The notes under the pieces: generated by a model
Databases searched by the model: none
What the model saw: only the letters and a program-made list of their open reading frames with translations
What the model was told of the DNA's origin: nothing
Source of the DNA: Apostichopus japonicus
Taxonomy: Eukaryota; Echinodermata; Holothuroidea; Aspidochirotida; Stichopodidae
DNA: 64,000 nt
Assembly (NCBI RefSeq): GCF_037975245.1
Contig: NC_092563.1
Coordinates: forward strand, 480,001-544,000
Direction of reading: 5' to 3'
Translations under genes and position numbers: made by a program
Shown: piece after piece, positions 15,330 to 28,562 of the stretch
Layout of the letters: each line of letters starts with the position of its first letter
How positions within the stretch are numbered: the stretch's first letter is position 1

Positions 15330-15442
15330 TGGATAGAAGAAACGGGGGGGGGGGGGGGGGCAGATCAATGGATAGAACTTTACAGGGAAGTGGGGGGATC
15401 AATGGATAGACCTTACAGGGAAGAGGGTGCTGGATCAATGGT
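15330..15442. repeat. G(17) run plus GATCAATGGATAGA repeats
   Basis: A 17-G run (15344-15360) is followed by two copies of a roughly 34-bp unit starting GATCAATGGATAGA and a partial third. Confidence 0.85.
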
Positions 15443-15926
15443 GTCAATCACATTAGACATGATAAAGTAATAGTGAAATAAGTTTGGGCAAACTATGGAA
15501 ACTTATTTATACTTAGTCCTAATTCAAGTAGCTATGTTTAAATAATGTTATGTGTATAGATCACTGAAATCACTGTATGGAGAGAGGCTACAATTAACAC
15601 ATCGTTCATAGATCTATTTTTACCACCAATACTTGGTAACAAGGCAAATAACAGTTCTAATTCCATACACAAGTGAATACTCATAGAGTAATTAACACTA
15701 AATTTTGTATGTAACAGAAGTTCACATGCATCGTGATGAACTGATGATAACCCGATATTAAAATTAAAAAGTCCACTGATGTAGCTACTAGCTTAAGAAA
15801 AACATTCTAAACTTAACATCAAAATAATATCAATGTTGGAACATGTTATCCTTAAAAATTATTGTTCAATTCAACTTGAAAACTATAATGAAGGAGAAGC
15901 AATGACTCCACACATGTTTATAAGGG

Positions 15927-15996
15927 AAGGGAGAGGGGGGAAGGGAGAGGGGGGAAGGGAGAGGGGGGAAGGGAGAGGGGGGAAGGGAGAGGGGGG
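15927..15996. repeat. Five perfect copies of AAGGGAGAGGGGGG
   Basis: A 14-bp unit repeated five times without variation. Each unit has two or more G-runs, so the + strand could fold into G-quadruplexes. Confidence 0.95.
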
Positions 15997-16353
15997 ATGG
16001 ATCTTATAGGAATTGAAAACTGTAATCAGAGTTGGGCATAAAACAAAGATAGGATCTTGTAATAAGTGTAATCACTCCCACTACCTCCTATGTGAGCTTT
16101 GTACTGATTAGCAAATAAATCAAAGCTAACTTGCCAATTATAACCATCCCAAAGTCACGAACGATTCACCCAAGCATTATCATTTTAACTATACTGGAGA
16201 AACGACCAAGTGTGAGTAGGAGGTAATCATGGTCATTATGATACGAATATATTTAAAGCCAACATTATCATAACGCTTTTACCGCCTGTGGTTTGAGAAC
16301 TTTCCTGGGGGAGGGGGTCTATCAAAGTCAGTCAATGGGACAGGAAATCACTG

Positions 16354-16452
16354 TGAAGGATCTTAAGGCGGATAAAGATATGAATTAAGATGAATAAGTC
16401 CATGAAGGATTTCAAGGTGGATAAAGATATGAGATGGGATGAATAAGTCCAT
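16354..16452. repeat. 50-bp tandem duplication
   Basis: Two diverged copies beginning TGAAGGAT and ending GATGAATAAGTCCA (16354-16402 and 16403-16452). Confidence 0.85.
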
Positions 16453-19400
16453 AAGGAGAGTTTAATGCGGGTAGCCACACTATTGTTCACTGCATTTGAA
16501 ATTTTCAGAGCTGTCACTGTACAATCTAACTTCCTACCATGAACATCAATGGAAAACTGAGCAGTTGTGTTTCATTATTGTTTTCACATTACTTAAAAAA
16601 AAGGGGGGATACTTTTGAAAGTGATAACATTTTGTTAATGTTTTCCTCTCCTGACATTAGTAACAACAAATACTTGTTTTCTTTGTGTCTGCTAGGGATG
16701 AACTAAAAAAATGGGGGGCCAATGTGGCAATGGCCACTGTTGTACTATCCAGCCTAGGAATCTCAACCTCTGTAATCTATTCAACCATGAAAGTAGAAAA
16801 GGATTTCTTCTCAGTTAAATTTGCCAACAGCATTCAGCCAGTGAGAGAATGCAAACAATAGCTGACCCGATGTGAGGACACAGCAAGCAATATAGGTTAA
16901 ATTTGCTTTTGTCTGGACCCACCCAGCCTGTCCATATACAAGCTTCTTTACCCTATTCATAAGTCTTCTTATCAATTCTGAGCCAAAAAGGATGGTTTGC
17001 AGAAAAAGAGGAGGATAAACAAATTAAGTATAACACTAATGAATAGGCCAACCTGTTGATGAAGTTCTGAAGAGGTGTTGTAGTTTGAACTGGCTAATAA
17101 CCTTGACCTTTAACTGCATCTCCTTGGCTAATTGACAAAACAAATTCAGTGGAGCACAAGTAGGACCTCTTTGCATTCACATTTATCAAATTTGAGCACT
17201 GCTCCAGATGGTGTACTGTTGATCAAATGGCAATTTCACATTCATTTATTAACTTAACTTCACTTCAAATTCAGTAGTGTCCCCAAAGGGGGGGGGGGGG
17301 TGTCATGGAAGGGATGTGTACTATCAAAACAAATGTGCAGTGCACCTCTTATGCCCACACCCAACCCCAACTGATTAAAGAAAAAAACAGACAGGAAGTT
17401 ACACAGCCCCCCCACCCCTCCCCCACCCCCCCCCACACCCAACTCTCTAACTGAATAACAGAAAAATTTCACAAAATTTATAAACTTTGCTGGAGAAAGG
17501 TATCATAATCACACAACTAAATATATCATAATCACTCAGAACTAAATATAACTTAAACTAAGGAATTTCTTCATCACCCCCTTTTCTACTGTTGGGACTC
17601 TCAATGGAACCACTGTGTAGTTTAATGCAAGTTGAATTCTGTTTAAAAGTTCAACATGACATAGCACCTCTGACTTCCTTTGTCACAGCTTTTGCTTCCA
17701 GGAACTGAATAAAAACCCATTCCTCAAACATGTGGCTTTGAATTGAAGTTGGCTCTCTGGCATACATGTAACAATCAGAGTCTGGTTCATTATGATCAAT
17801 GACTCACAGTTTTGATTCATCATAGTGTAAGAGGAAGCTAACAGGAGAAAAGAAGCCACAAATGTTTAAACAAGTTCTCAAACTGAAAACAATACAAATA
17901 TTTAAATAAAGGTAAAGGAAAATTCCTCTCTGAAATTTTGAAGAAATTCTCTTTGGTTTATGATCAAAGCAGGAAATGGAGTGATTTGTATGCAAGGAAG
18001 CATTGATTAGTTAAAGATATTTAACATGGACAAGATATTTGACTTCCCTTCTACATAAACTTGTTACTATCTCCACATATTCATAAAACCTATGTATTAG
18101 TTGTGACATGTGTGCTGTATCCCATTCATTAACAGTGATACAATGCAAAGATATAGTAGAAGTGGACAACCAGTCTTTAGTTACATGGATTATATTGAAA
18201 TCAATGTACCAGTATGCGTTCACTTTGTCACTTTGCGATTACAGAGGAAGTCGACATGAACCATGCTGATGATATGGATTATTATGAAATCAATGTATTG
18301 GTACTACATGTGATAAACCATCTCTATTAGAATAACCACCTTGAAAGCTACAGTATGTCCATATCCTTAATAAAGACATACATGCTATAATGTATCCATT
18401 AAGTAAAATGATATGTGTTTGATTTAATCATTTACGTCGATGCTGTAAAGTATCATGTACACAATATAACATGAAATACATTTTACATATATTCAGTTTA
18501 TACATAAACTGACTATAATATGCTCTCATTTTAATCAATAGTTTAAACAGATGCCGTTAAGGAACATACATCATTAACAGCTCAGAAGCAGCATATATGC
18601 TTACATCAGCCCCCATACCAGTTAATATCACACATAAAAACATGGCGGTTTTGTGTTAGAATATATGGCAGTATCAGTCAAAACAACAGCATCTTCTGGT
18701 GGGCATGAAAGCTTCCTCAAATGATTCAGGGTAATTGTTATCAGGGATGTAAAACAAACATTCTTCAAAGAAACTTAAAAAAAAATATTTCAGGACAACT
18801 ATTCATCTAACTCTAGAAAGTTTCTTTCCATCTTTCATTATTTATTTTTTTTTCAGAAGGAACACATTTCTAATGGATTATACAGTCAGTACTGAGAATA
18901 AGAATTCCACGAATAGTACCAATTTCCAGTCACAGCCTACCACTGACTGCTGCAATCATATTGTTTTCTGAGAAGCATCTTTTTTTCTTTTTTATGACTC
19001 TCCAGTCAGATTGTTTCCACATCTCCAGATTATTTTGCAGATTCCACAAATATGGTTTCCTTGGTGACTTTTATTGAAGTCAGCTCCAGAGAAATTTTAT
19101 CTGCCTGTGGGGGAATTTTGCATGGGAGTTTGCCTACCCTCTGAACCTCATCCCATGACCCTCACAAATTATCCCAGCAGCATCATCATTCCAGTTGCCT
19201 CCTAAGAGAGGAGAGCAGCTGCTTCATAATGTAGAAACAATTTTCACCTCCTGGCAGCTGGAGAAGAAGACAACACAGACAGACAACTGCTGCTGCTGGA
19301 AAGGATAGACCAACCTGATATGGGAAAACAACTACCAGCAGATGAGTACAATTTTTCTCCCTGACTGGCAGTCTGGGTAAAAAATTCTTTGTAGGAGAAA

Positions 19401-22400
19401 ATGAAAAAGTACATACCTCAATACAGACACCAAAACAAGAAATAAATAATAGGTACCAGGCTACAGTGATACACTTACAATGCTGAATCATAACTACCGT
19501 AAAATATATAAACTCCCACTATGTTCATATTATTGAAAATGTTTTGGAAAAAAGAAAAGAAATTGAATTTATAACAAACAAAAATCCCAATAGGATCTAC
19601 CTTTAATTCTGTTTGTCCTTTTCCAAGCTTCAGAAACCTATTGAACATTCCGTGTCACACCATTATATTTTAATGACCGTGTCAGAATTGTTACTTTCAA
19701 AGATGTCCATGGATGTCCTGTACATCTTTTACATTTATTGTGTGATAGAGAAGAGAGTAACCTGTAAACTGTCATGTTACAACAAACAGTCAGAGCAGAA
19801 TGACTTACCTACTGAGATCTATCTCATCATACTGTAACAGTACTTGAAACATGTTGAGCAAATGTATAAAGCTAAGTTTGTGATGTACTAGTAAGGAATA
19901 TTGATCTTATCTGGTAGGCAGATATCTACAACCCAACTACATACATCTGTGGTTAAAGGGATATACCAGCAGCTGAAACTGGATATGTACTAAAAATCCT
20001 GGAAAGTTGAAGATATTTATGTCAATACATCTGGCAAAAGCAGAGTGGATGATGTAATAACGGCAATTTATCTTTAATCAGGATTTATTTTTCTTTATAA
20101 TATTTTACACACTTATCGAAAGAGGAAAAGGAATATTTGTACAAAAATATTCTGCCGCCAGAAACGTTTCTTTAATAGAACTTGCCAAGATGAATAATAG
20201 GAGTACTGGAAATATTGACATATTTTGATGTATTTTGGTCTTTTCGTCCAAAATCTAGTTTTGGTTGTTATGCAATAAATTTTCTGTCGGAATAGAATGC
20301 TGAAGGTCAGAAAATTGCTTCCGTGTTAGAATCTACAGTAGGTTGTGAGATGTATTCTCAAATTGAAACGTCTTATTTAGCTTCCAAAGTTGAATACTCA
20401 GCCTTTTTAGAGTATGACATGAAGTTTCCTATGAAAGCAACAAGCACTCACCAAGAATGTTACATTGCAGGGTAATGGACCTACAGTATTGCTCTGTTGA
20501 TGTGGAATTTAAAAAAAAAGAACCAATCTCGCAAACTCATGGACCATGTCAGCCAAGCAGTAAGTATTAAGAATGTTATCTAAAAATGCAATTTTGTCAC
20601 AATCAATGAATGACTGATTTCCAAAGACTACAGAATAACAATTTAACTATTGTTAAAGTTATATAGCCATGGTACACAACAATATGACTGGTGATTGAAA
20701 CATTTTCAATCTTGAACATAATTTATAAGCAGGATTCTAGGCATGACAATAAGGACAGTAGTGTCATTAAGCAACCATACATATTCATTTTGTTCAAACC
20801 CTCCTGACTGTTAACTCACGAATCGAACTAGACATTACCATGCAGGTGTGTATAACAGTGTGATATGTTTTTACATATGTGACTAGACTGAGGAATTATA
20901 CAGTTACTTCTGAGTTCACATTGAGAGCACATGTCTTCCTCCTTTTTAAACCTGCACATATACAGATCTACACTGAGTGAACAACGAAATATTAACTGTA
21001 GGTCTAGAGACTATTACTACTTTATTGTACAGTGACTACAAGGCATTACAATGGTGTAGGCTCTATACACCATTCACCCTTTTTAGTCCCAAGTTCAAGC
21101 ACCGTTAAAAATTGCTATGAGTTTTAAAAGTAGAGTTTCCTGTCCAAGTTCTGGACCACAAAGTTATTTCCTTTATATTGAAGACAAGAACCTCTAGGAA
21201 AGTGCCTTTGAAAACTCCCGAGGGCTGTTACAGTAGAATAGACAATTAAATGTCTCAGCATCGGTAACTAAAATGGCAGAAAAGTAACCAGTGTCCATTA
21301 CATGACTATTTGGGACAAACCTGATGATCTCTAATACTCAGAAGATCTAAAAACATTACACTGGTCATAAATGTATCCTGTAGATTGAAGTATTACTGCC
21401 CCAACGGACCCTTACCCCTACCCTACCTCTTCCCATCTTCGATCTCCTCCACCCACCGCAAGCCAAGAAAATAACAACAATAATAATGGAAAGACAAAAA
21501 GTGATCTCTCCCTCTATTTATACTATTACAGTTTATGACACTTTTACTTTCATTTCGTGTTATAGCTATCATCAATGAGAAAAAATAACTTCTTTAATTG
21601 CCTACTTTGAAGAATCCTAATGTTCGAACTTCAGACCAGACCAATGCAGAAATTAATTTACCTGTTTCAACCATGGCTTTATATAGTCAAGGACAAATTG
21701 TTAGTTAAAAGTTACATTAGTTACCTTGCACTAAGAGATCTGGAAAGACTAATCAAATAAGATGGATATCAAGCACCATCACCCCACTCCCACCCACCCA
21801 CTCACTGAAACCACTCTGCAGCCAAACAACTTTCTGTAGACCTGTGTAGTTGAATATTCATGCCCAATTAAAAAATATTATTTGGTTATTTTCTTTCAGT
21901 CAAGTTCAAGTTTGGAATCCTATGAATCTGCTTCTATAGCTTTCAATTAATTGAACAAATGCTTTTGGAATGCGTATAAATTATGTTGATTGTTGTAAGA
22001 TGCAACCACTGCTCAAAATAGCCAAGTGGTGATGTCCCCACAAACAAATTATGAGACAGATTTGCTTTTCTCACAGCTGTGAAAGCCTTCATTCGACATC
22101 CTCCTCTCTATGAAATAGTTTGACCTCCAATAGCAACGCACATGAACAAAAGGTAGGTAGAATCAATAGAATCAGGAACCAAACCCAAAAGTTCTCTCAA
22201 TAATTTGCGTGCCAACTTCCAACTGCGGAGCTTTTTCCCCTCTGTGTGAAATCAGTGTAGCGTGGCAAAGAATATGAGGAGAGAATTGGGATATTCTTGT
22301 TTTAAGGTCAAGGGGATGTTGGAATTCACAGTGGCTGTGGCTGTTGCTTTGCAAAATTCTTCAACTGAAAGGAAACTAGTAATTTCTTACATACCACCTT

Positions 22401-25204
22401 TCTGTATTGCTACTTGTTCAGCCGCAAAGTTCTTTGAAACCTTCCTTGAATGGCTTTTGGGAACTTTTTATGTGTTTTCAGGGAGGTGACAAAGTTGCTT
22501 TTATAACTGTGTCTAGTTAACATTTTCATAGCAAGTTGATATTAGAACACAAGTGTTCATCTGTGTAGTAAGTACAGTATAATATATCTTTGCAGGAAAC
22601 AAATCTTTCATGTGCCTGAAGTTTGGTACTATTCTTCATGAACGAAAAACACTTGGCTAATTTAAAGGTGCTTTTCAGTCAAAAAATTTAGGGTTAAACT
22701 TTCTGCTGAGCAGGAAGAAAGGAACGCTGTTTTGTCTTCAAGAATGAGACCTTCATGGCCACAAAACGAAATTGTCTTGAAACAGCAAATTATTAAACAC
22801 ACCTCCAGAATTGACCACAAATAAACAATGTGTACGGGTACTGTAGCAGCCAGAGGAAACATCCTCTTCAATTCATAACAGACAAGAAATATACATAAAA
22901 GAGTAAAGTAAAGTGTATGAAAAGCATAGAGCTATGGATCCTTGAAAACCAAAATAGCAGCCTGGGATTATATTTGAATACAGCTCGTACAGAAAGTATG
23001 ATTCTGCAGTTCTAGTCATTTCTAAGAAGCTAGTGATCATGTAGCCTATAATATGACAGTATCATGACATCATTCCTAACACGGAGTTCCAGTTGATTAT
23101 AAGGTTGACATGATTCAGTGAATTAACAAACATTTTTCAAACAATGATCTCTGGCAATTATACTCTATAGACCATCATTACTTTAGTAGCTCAACCTGTT
23201 TATGACAAGGTTAAACAGTTAAGTTGGCATGACAATTTTCTCACAAGCTACCACACAGCAAATTACACTTGAGGTTTCGTCATTTCAAAAAAGCATAGCT
23301 GCTGGATACAGTTCATATGGCCCAGGAAGTGAGTCACCCATGAGCCGTTAAATAAAATATTTTTCACACCAGAAATTTCTTAAAGAATTAAATTAAATTT
23401 TTGTTTACGTTTGTTCAAAACTTTTTTTTTATTTCCAAAAATAAAGCCATATATACTGTTATTGCTTCTAAACTGTTAATCATTCATGGTTTTTATTTTA
23501 ACCCCTCTGCGTATAGTACAAACTGATTGTGGCTAGTTCAGTTAACTCAAACTGCAGTTTGAGAATCAGAGATCTTACCTTTTTCAAAATCAGGAGATTT
23601 ACAATTTTTCATCACGTTAGGATAAAAATAGGCAGAATTATGCAAAATCCTGTTAAAATAAATTAGCGATACTGAATGATACTCAATTTTGGGGTTTTAT
23701 ACGTCACCTACTGTATGAAATCATATAGGCTACGTAAAAGAATTGTTGTGTAAACGTTAACACTGTAGAACACAATGAGAGCATTTCATACAACTATTTC
23801 CTGAGATAGAACATGGATTTTCTTTCAATTCCGAAAGTAGACGAAACTTTAACTAGGAATGGACCATTTCTGATCACAATTCAGAGGGAATAAACAAACT
23901 CAATTTTGCTGGGAAAGGAACACCCAAATCAGGACAGCATGTGATAGCCTCAAGTGTTCGGACACCGTATACAGCGCTCTATAAACTGTGTCAAGCTGAC
24001 AAAATAAATTTACCAAACAGAGAGTTTTCTCCTTCACGTTTTCACGAACACAATAATCAATGCCAACAACACCTAGAAAGTCACAACCAGGTCATTGCTT
24101 TTTTTTATTTATTTATGGTCAGGATTTTAGTTTCAACCTGTAAATTCTTCTAAAAAGCAAAGCATTCTCTTTTTTGTCAAATGCAATGGTAACTTTGCAT
24201 ATCAGAGTATGTGGATACAAAGTCCCCTCTCTGTCTCTCTCTTTCTATTTTAATTAATTCATTAAGCTACTTGTAATCAATACACATATTACACCCATTA
24301 AAGAGGACAACTAACACAAAATCAGCTAAACAAACACTGCTTTTTATAAATACAAAAATTCTGTCTAACATTTATTTTCCAAATTTCACTTTCTTACAGA
24401 TGATCAGTCAGTAGTTCCTGCAAAATGAGATGTTCCAGAAGACAAATTTATTGGGTGGAGCAATTAGCTGTTGGCAATAAACATTCATTCAGGATCTCCT
24501 GCATGATGTTTCATACTCATACTTTACTGTCAGGCTTCAGAAATGAAACAGAAAATTACCTTGATGCCACTAACAGTGAAACCTCATAATATGATAAAAT
24601 GAAGCCTAACAGGAGGTGTCTAAAGGTTTCTTATCCAAGAGAAGGAAAATTTCTAATCTTGTGTTGTGGAACAATCATCTGTACAGTACATGGACTTATA
24701 AAATGTGAATTTAACTTCATATAACTTGGGATATCTATGATTATGCACACATGTACGTACATGGCTACAGTTGATGTATTATACATATATTCATACTGTA
24801 CTGTATATATTCCACATGGCAATGTGTTTGTATCTCCAACAGAATTAAAGATGAGATTTCAGTTGAGCATGAAAGCAAAATCTTTGTCAGGTAACTGTTT
24901 ATTCCAATAATTCATTGATGTCTTACATAGAAGAGTGAGACCCACTTGAGGATACTGCATCAGTTCTTACAAACTGTACAGACCTTCAGGAGTAACAACG
25001 TAATATAGTTTCTCACAGGAAGACCTGTACAACACTCAGTCTACAGCTTGTGCCTGTTGCACTTTCAAGTTCAATCAATGAAAGGCTTACATCTCATAAA
25101 ATGGTCACAAGACAGGGAAAGGACTTGGTTTCAGGTCAATTCAGCCTTGGAGACTTCCAACCAAGACAACAAGTTGATGCAAGAAATAACCATTTAAATT
25201 GTTT

Positions 25205-25860
25205 TGTGCCAGTGCATGTAACACACCCATTCCATATTACACAGAGTTATGACAAAGAAGTGCTGTGCCAGTGCATGTAACACACCCATCCCATATTACA
25301 AAGATTTATGATAAACTAGCGTTTGTGGCAGTGCATGTAACACACCCATCCCATATTACACAGATTTATGATAAACTAGTGTTGTGCCAGTGCATGTAAC
25401 ATACCCCATCCCATATTACAAAGATTTATGATAAACTAGTGTTGTGCCAGTGCATGTAACACACCCATCCCATATTACAAAGATTTATGATAAACTAGCG
25501 TTTGTGGCAGTGCATGTAACACACCCATCCCATATTACACAGATTTATGATAAACTAGTGTTGTGCCAGTGCATGTAACATACCCCATCCCATATTACAA
25601 AGATTTATGATAAACTAGTGTTGTGCCAGTACATGTAACATACCCCATCCCATATTACACAGTTTTATGATAAACTAGTGTTGTGCCAGTACATGTAACA
25701 TACCCCATCCCATATTACACAGTTTTATGATAAACTAGTGTTGTGCCAGTACATGTAAAACACCCATCCCATATCACACAGTTTTATGACAAAGTAGTGT
25801 TATGCCAGTGCATGTAACACACCCATCCCATACTACACAGATTTATGATAACGCAGTGTC
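25205..25860. repeat. 60-bp minisatellite, eleven copies
   Basis: Eleven units of 59-61 bp, each starting near TGTGCCAGTGCATGTAACA and ending near TTTATGATAAACTAGTGT. Units 2-4 (about 25263-25442) and 5-7 (about 25443-25622) form the same three-variant order, a 180-bp higher-order duplication; units 8 and 9 are identical. The first and last units are the most diverged. Confidence 0.95.
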
Positions 25861-26988
25861 CAGTTTACTCCTGTCAGCTTCAATATTTCTCATATTAGTT
25901 TAGAATGAGAGATTCTTCAAAACCAAGCTGAATGACCAATGTCATACATCAATGCAGACAAGGCTGTTGACTAAATTTCTACTGTCTGAATCTTCCACAC
26001 AACCAAATGTGCAATGGGTAACTATTACCAAGATATGCATCATATGACTGACAATGTAAAACACCTGCTCTTTCATGTACAAGCTGAACATACAAGGTCA
26101 GGAAATTAATGATAGGCTAGGCCTAGTATGTTACTTTAACATATGACAATTCACAGATCATCCTAACTATTAAACCACCTTATTTCTATGTACAGTATTT
26201 AGTTCCTTAGTGCATGTTGTGTCGTTAAATGTTCTATGCAATAAAATATGCAACTTTTACATGTCTGTAGCTTAGAAAAATCTATAGATAATAACTTAGG
26301 CCTTAGCCATTGGGACTGTGGGTGCTGCCTTGTACTCTTTCCAACTACGAAACTAGGTAGCTTCCTGCATGTATACCATGGACTTAAAATAAAACATATT
26401 TTCACAAGACAGTTTACTTCCTACAATCAAAGTTGGATGTAATACCCCCTCTTAACACCATCATCACTTTTACAACCAATTAGCCATCCCTGCCATTCAT
26501 CACCCATCCCTTATCCACAACCACCACAAACCCCCTCCCCCCCCCCATCCCCTCCCTTCATTCACAATGCTGTTACAATATACTGTTTCAAATTCCACCA
26601 CTATTGTTATGTGGAAAACAATTACACTTTAGTTCATGTAACTGTCCACCTTGATCATCAATCGTGTATATGTTGCGCCTCATTATAGCAGAATACATGC
26701 AATTATTCATATGTGTAAACATAGTATCAAGGTCTAAGAGATAGGTAATCCGTAATGTACTCAGCAAGCCTGATTTGTTGAGGTCTAGCGTTGTATTTTT
26801 TTCACTCGGAGGGAGTGTAAACTTCTGTAGTAATGGGCATAAGCACACCAACTCTTAACATGTAACGTTATTTCATCAACAAGTGTCCGCAACCTCCCAA
26901 CCAAGTCTTGAAGTTATCCTACCATTATTGCTATATAAACAAGCTCAGAGATCAAATATATGCAGAGAAAGGGTTCTGATTTACTTAC

Positions 26989-27028
26989 CACTGACTCTAA
27001 CCGGTTGTCTCTTTTTTCTTCGAGTCAT
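26989..27028 (-). CDS. Proposed first coding exon of a leftward gene; NuRD-motif-like N-terminus
   Basis: On the - strand an ATG with A at -3 (27028-27026) opens thirteen codons, MTRRKKRQPVRVS, plus one base, followed by a perfect donor GTAAGT. The start resembles MSRRKQxxP, the N-terminal motif by which FOG (ZFPM), SALL, BCL11A and ZNF521-type zinc-finger repressors bind NuRD; here lysine replaces the usual glutamine and proline keeps its position. In several of those genes a very short first coding exon precedes a long intron. CpG density falls sharply just left of the exon, as expected at the start of a methylated gene body. No C2H2 finger exon is visible in 1-26988, so the rest of the gene would lie left of the window. 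A chance ATG plus donor cannot be excluded. Confidence 0.42.
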
Positions 27029-28273
27029 TTTTCTAAACGATTTTTCAACCGGTGAGCACTACCGCAGTGAGCTGTATCCTCACCCGTGTGGCTTCTTCAA
27101 TTCCGTAAACTCACGTACGTTAACTGACTAACGTTAGTATCGAATACATGCAGCTGCAGGTCGTCTGTGTTGTCGTCTGCTGCATGTTCTATGTATGTGT
27201 TATGACGAAACGGCAGACATGCGCATTCATCCCTAACTGCAAGCTCACCATCCACTCACGCACAACTTTCTGAAAAGAACGAGAGGGAGTTGGTAATGCA
27301 TATTCAAATCGTATCGTCATTTTGATTCCTCGAAAAATCCCTTATCAGGAAGTTCATGTAGAGGTTTTGATGATTCCTTTGTCCGTCTCCAAGTACAACA
27401 AGGTTGTGGCAATAAATGATGTTTCGAAATAAACTGAGATGCGATTAAGTCCGAAATAAATAAATCAGCCATTCATTGTTTGCCCCCAAACTCTTACAGT
27501 GGTTTCATCATCCAAGTTCATGGCCTTTCGTCTTTCATCTTATATCAGTTACCACTTTGTACTAAAACAGTGTTGAGTTATCTAGAAAATACCACATGCG
27601 CTATTGTAGACTTAGATTGTACATCACTTTTAATTGATTGTAATCGAGTTGGTTGGCTTTAATATTTTCTCTCTACATGAAGTAGTAGAAGCAGGACGGG
27701 CTACATCGATATGTATATAGGGAGGGGGTTGTTCACATAATACCGCCTTGTTTTGTAGATAACAGGTCCACATTCCGTATCGTCACCTAAAAATTCCAAA
27801 AGATTTACTGGTTTATGCACATGTATTATCTATCAAGCTCCTAAGATAGCTAAGAGTCCATGGCCATACGGTGTCTTATAAAAACGTAGAAAAACGATGT
27901 ATTATCAGCAGCCCAGTCAAATGATAGAAACAAGAACCAGTTGTCAATCAAAAGATGCGGGAACTTGACATCATATGTCAGTGAAAGAGGAAACGTTACG
28001 TTTAACTTGAAATCTCTAGCAGAATGACAAACGAGAAGGGGAAAAAACTCATATTTACACGCCGTGCCCCAACCTGTCAAATTTTAAATTGCGGAAATGC
28101 ACTTAAAAACCGATAACGTTAGACCAGAAAAGAAAAGAAAAACTTGGGGAAATGATTTAAGTTGTAGCATCACATAATCAGTGATGTACAGGTCTACACA
28201 AAGCCATAATTATTAAAAGTCATATCAGGAGGGCAAAAGGGTCTCTTACAAGCGCTTATAAAGCTCGGGAATT

Positions 28274-28562
28274 CAGGCGCGTAGCCAGGAATTTGCCAAG
28301 GGAGGGGCGAAACCGTAGATACGGCATTGCAAACTATCTAAGCGTAGCGCCACCATAATTGGCGCGAAGCGTACAAGAGAATTTTGGCTGAAAATGCCTC
28401 CCAGGTCGCTGGAAATGGCACTTCCCAGGCCGTGTAAGTTGCATCTTAGCATTTTATCTTTTGAAATTACTAGCGATATCATAAAAACATGAAGAAAAAA
28501 ATATGCTCAAGGGGGGTAGCGGCTGCCCACTTCGCCCCCCCCCCCCCTTGGTTACGCGCCTG
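28274..28562. mobile_element. hAT-type MITE with 8-bp target duplication
   Basis: A 289-bp element with terminal inverted repeats CAGGCGCGTAGCCA (left) and, read inward from the right, CAGGCGCGTAACCA, one mismatch. The 8-bp sequence CGGGAATT lies directly outside both ends (28266-28273 and 28563-28570). An 8-bp target duplication and CAG-starting termini fit the hAT superfamily. It has no transposase, so it is non-autonomous. The subterminal parts carry G and C runs that extend the pairing. Confidence 0.85.

Larger units (their letters stand above)
1..26988. other. CpG-poor non-coding stretch; probable intron(s) of the leftward gene
   Basis: No recognisable coding exon on either strand. Open frames here lack known domains and mostly start at non-ATG codons. 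A sample (8221-8820) has 4 CpG in 600 bp, similar to the introns of the two real genes. Contents are tandem repeats listed separately, G/C homopolymer tracts, A/T runs, one perfect hairpin at 10.9 kb and a small CpG-retaining patch near 12.1-12.2 kb. Confidence 0.5.

Noticed and set aside
25205-25860. CRISPR-like array
   Set aside because: Repeats are head-to-tail without unique spacers, in an animal genome.
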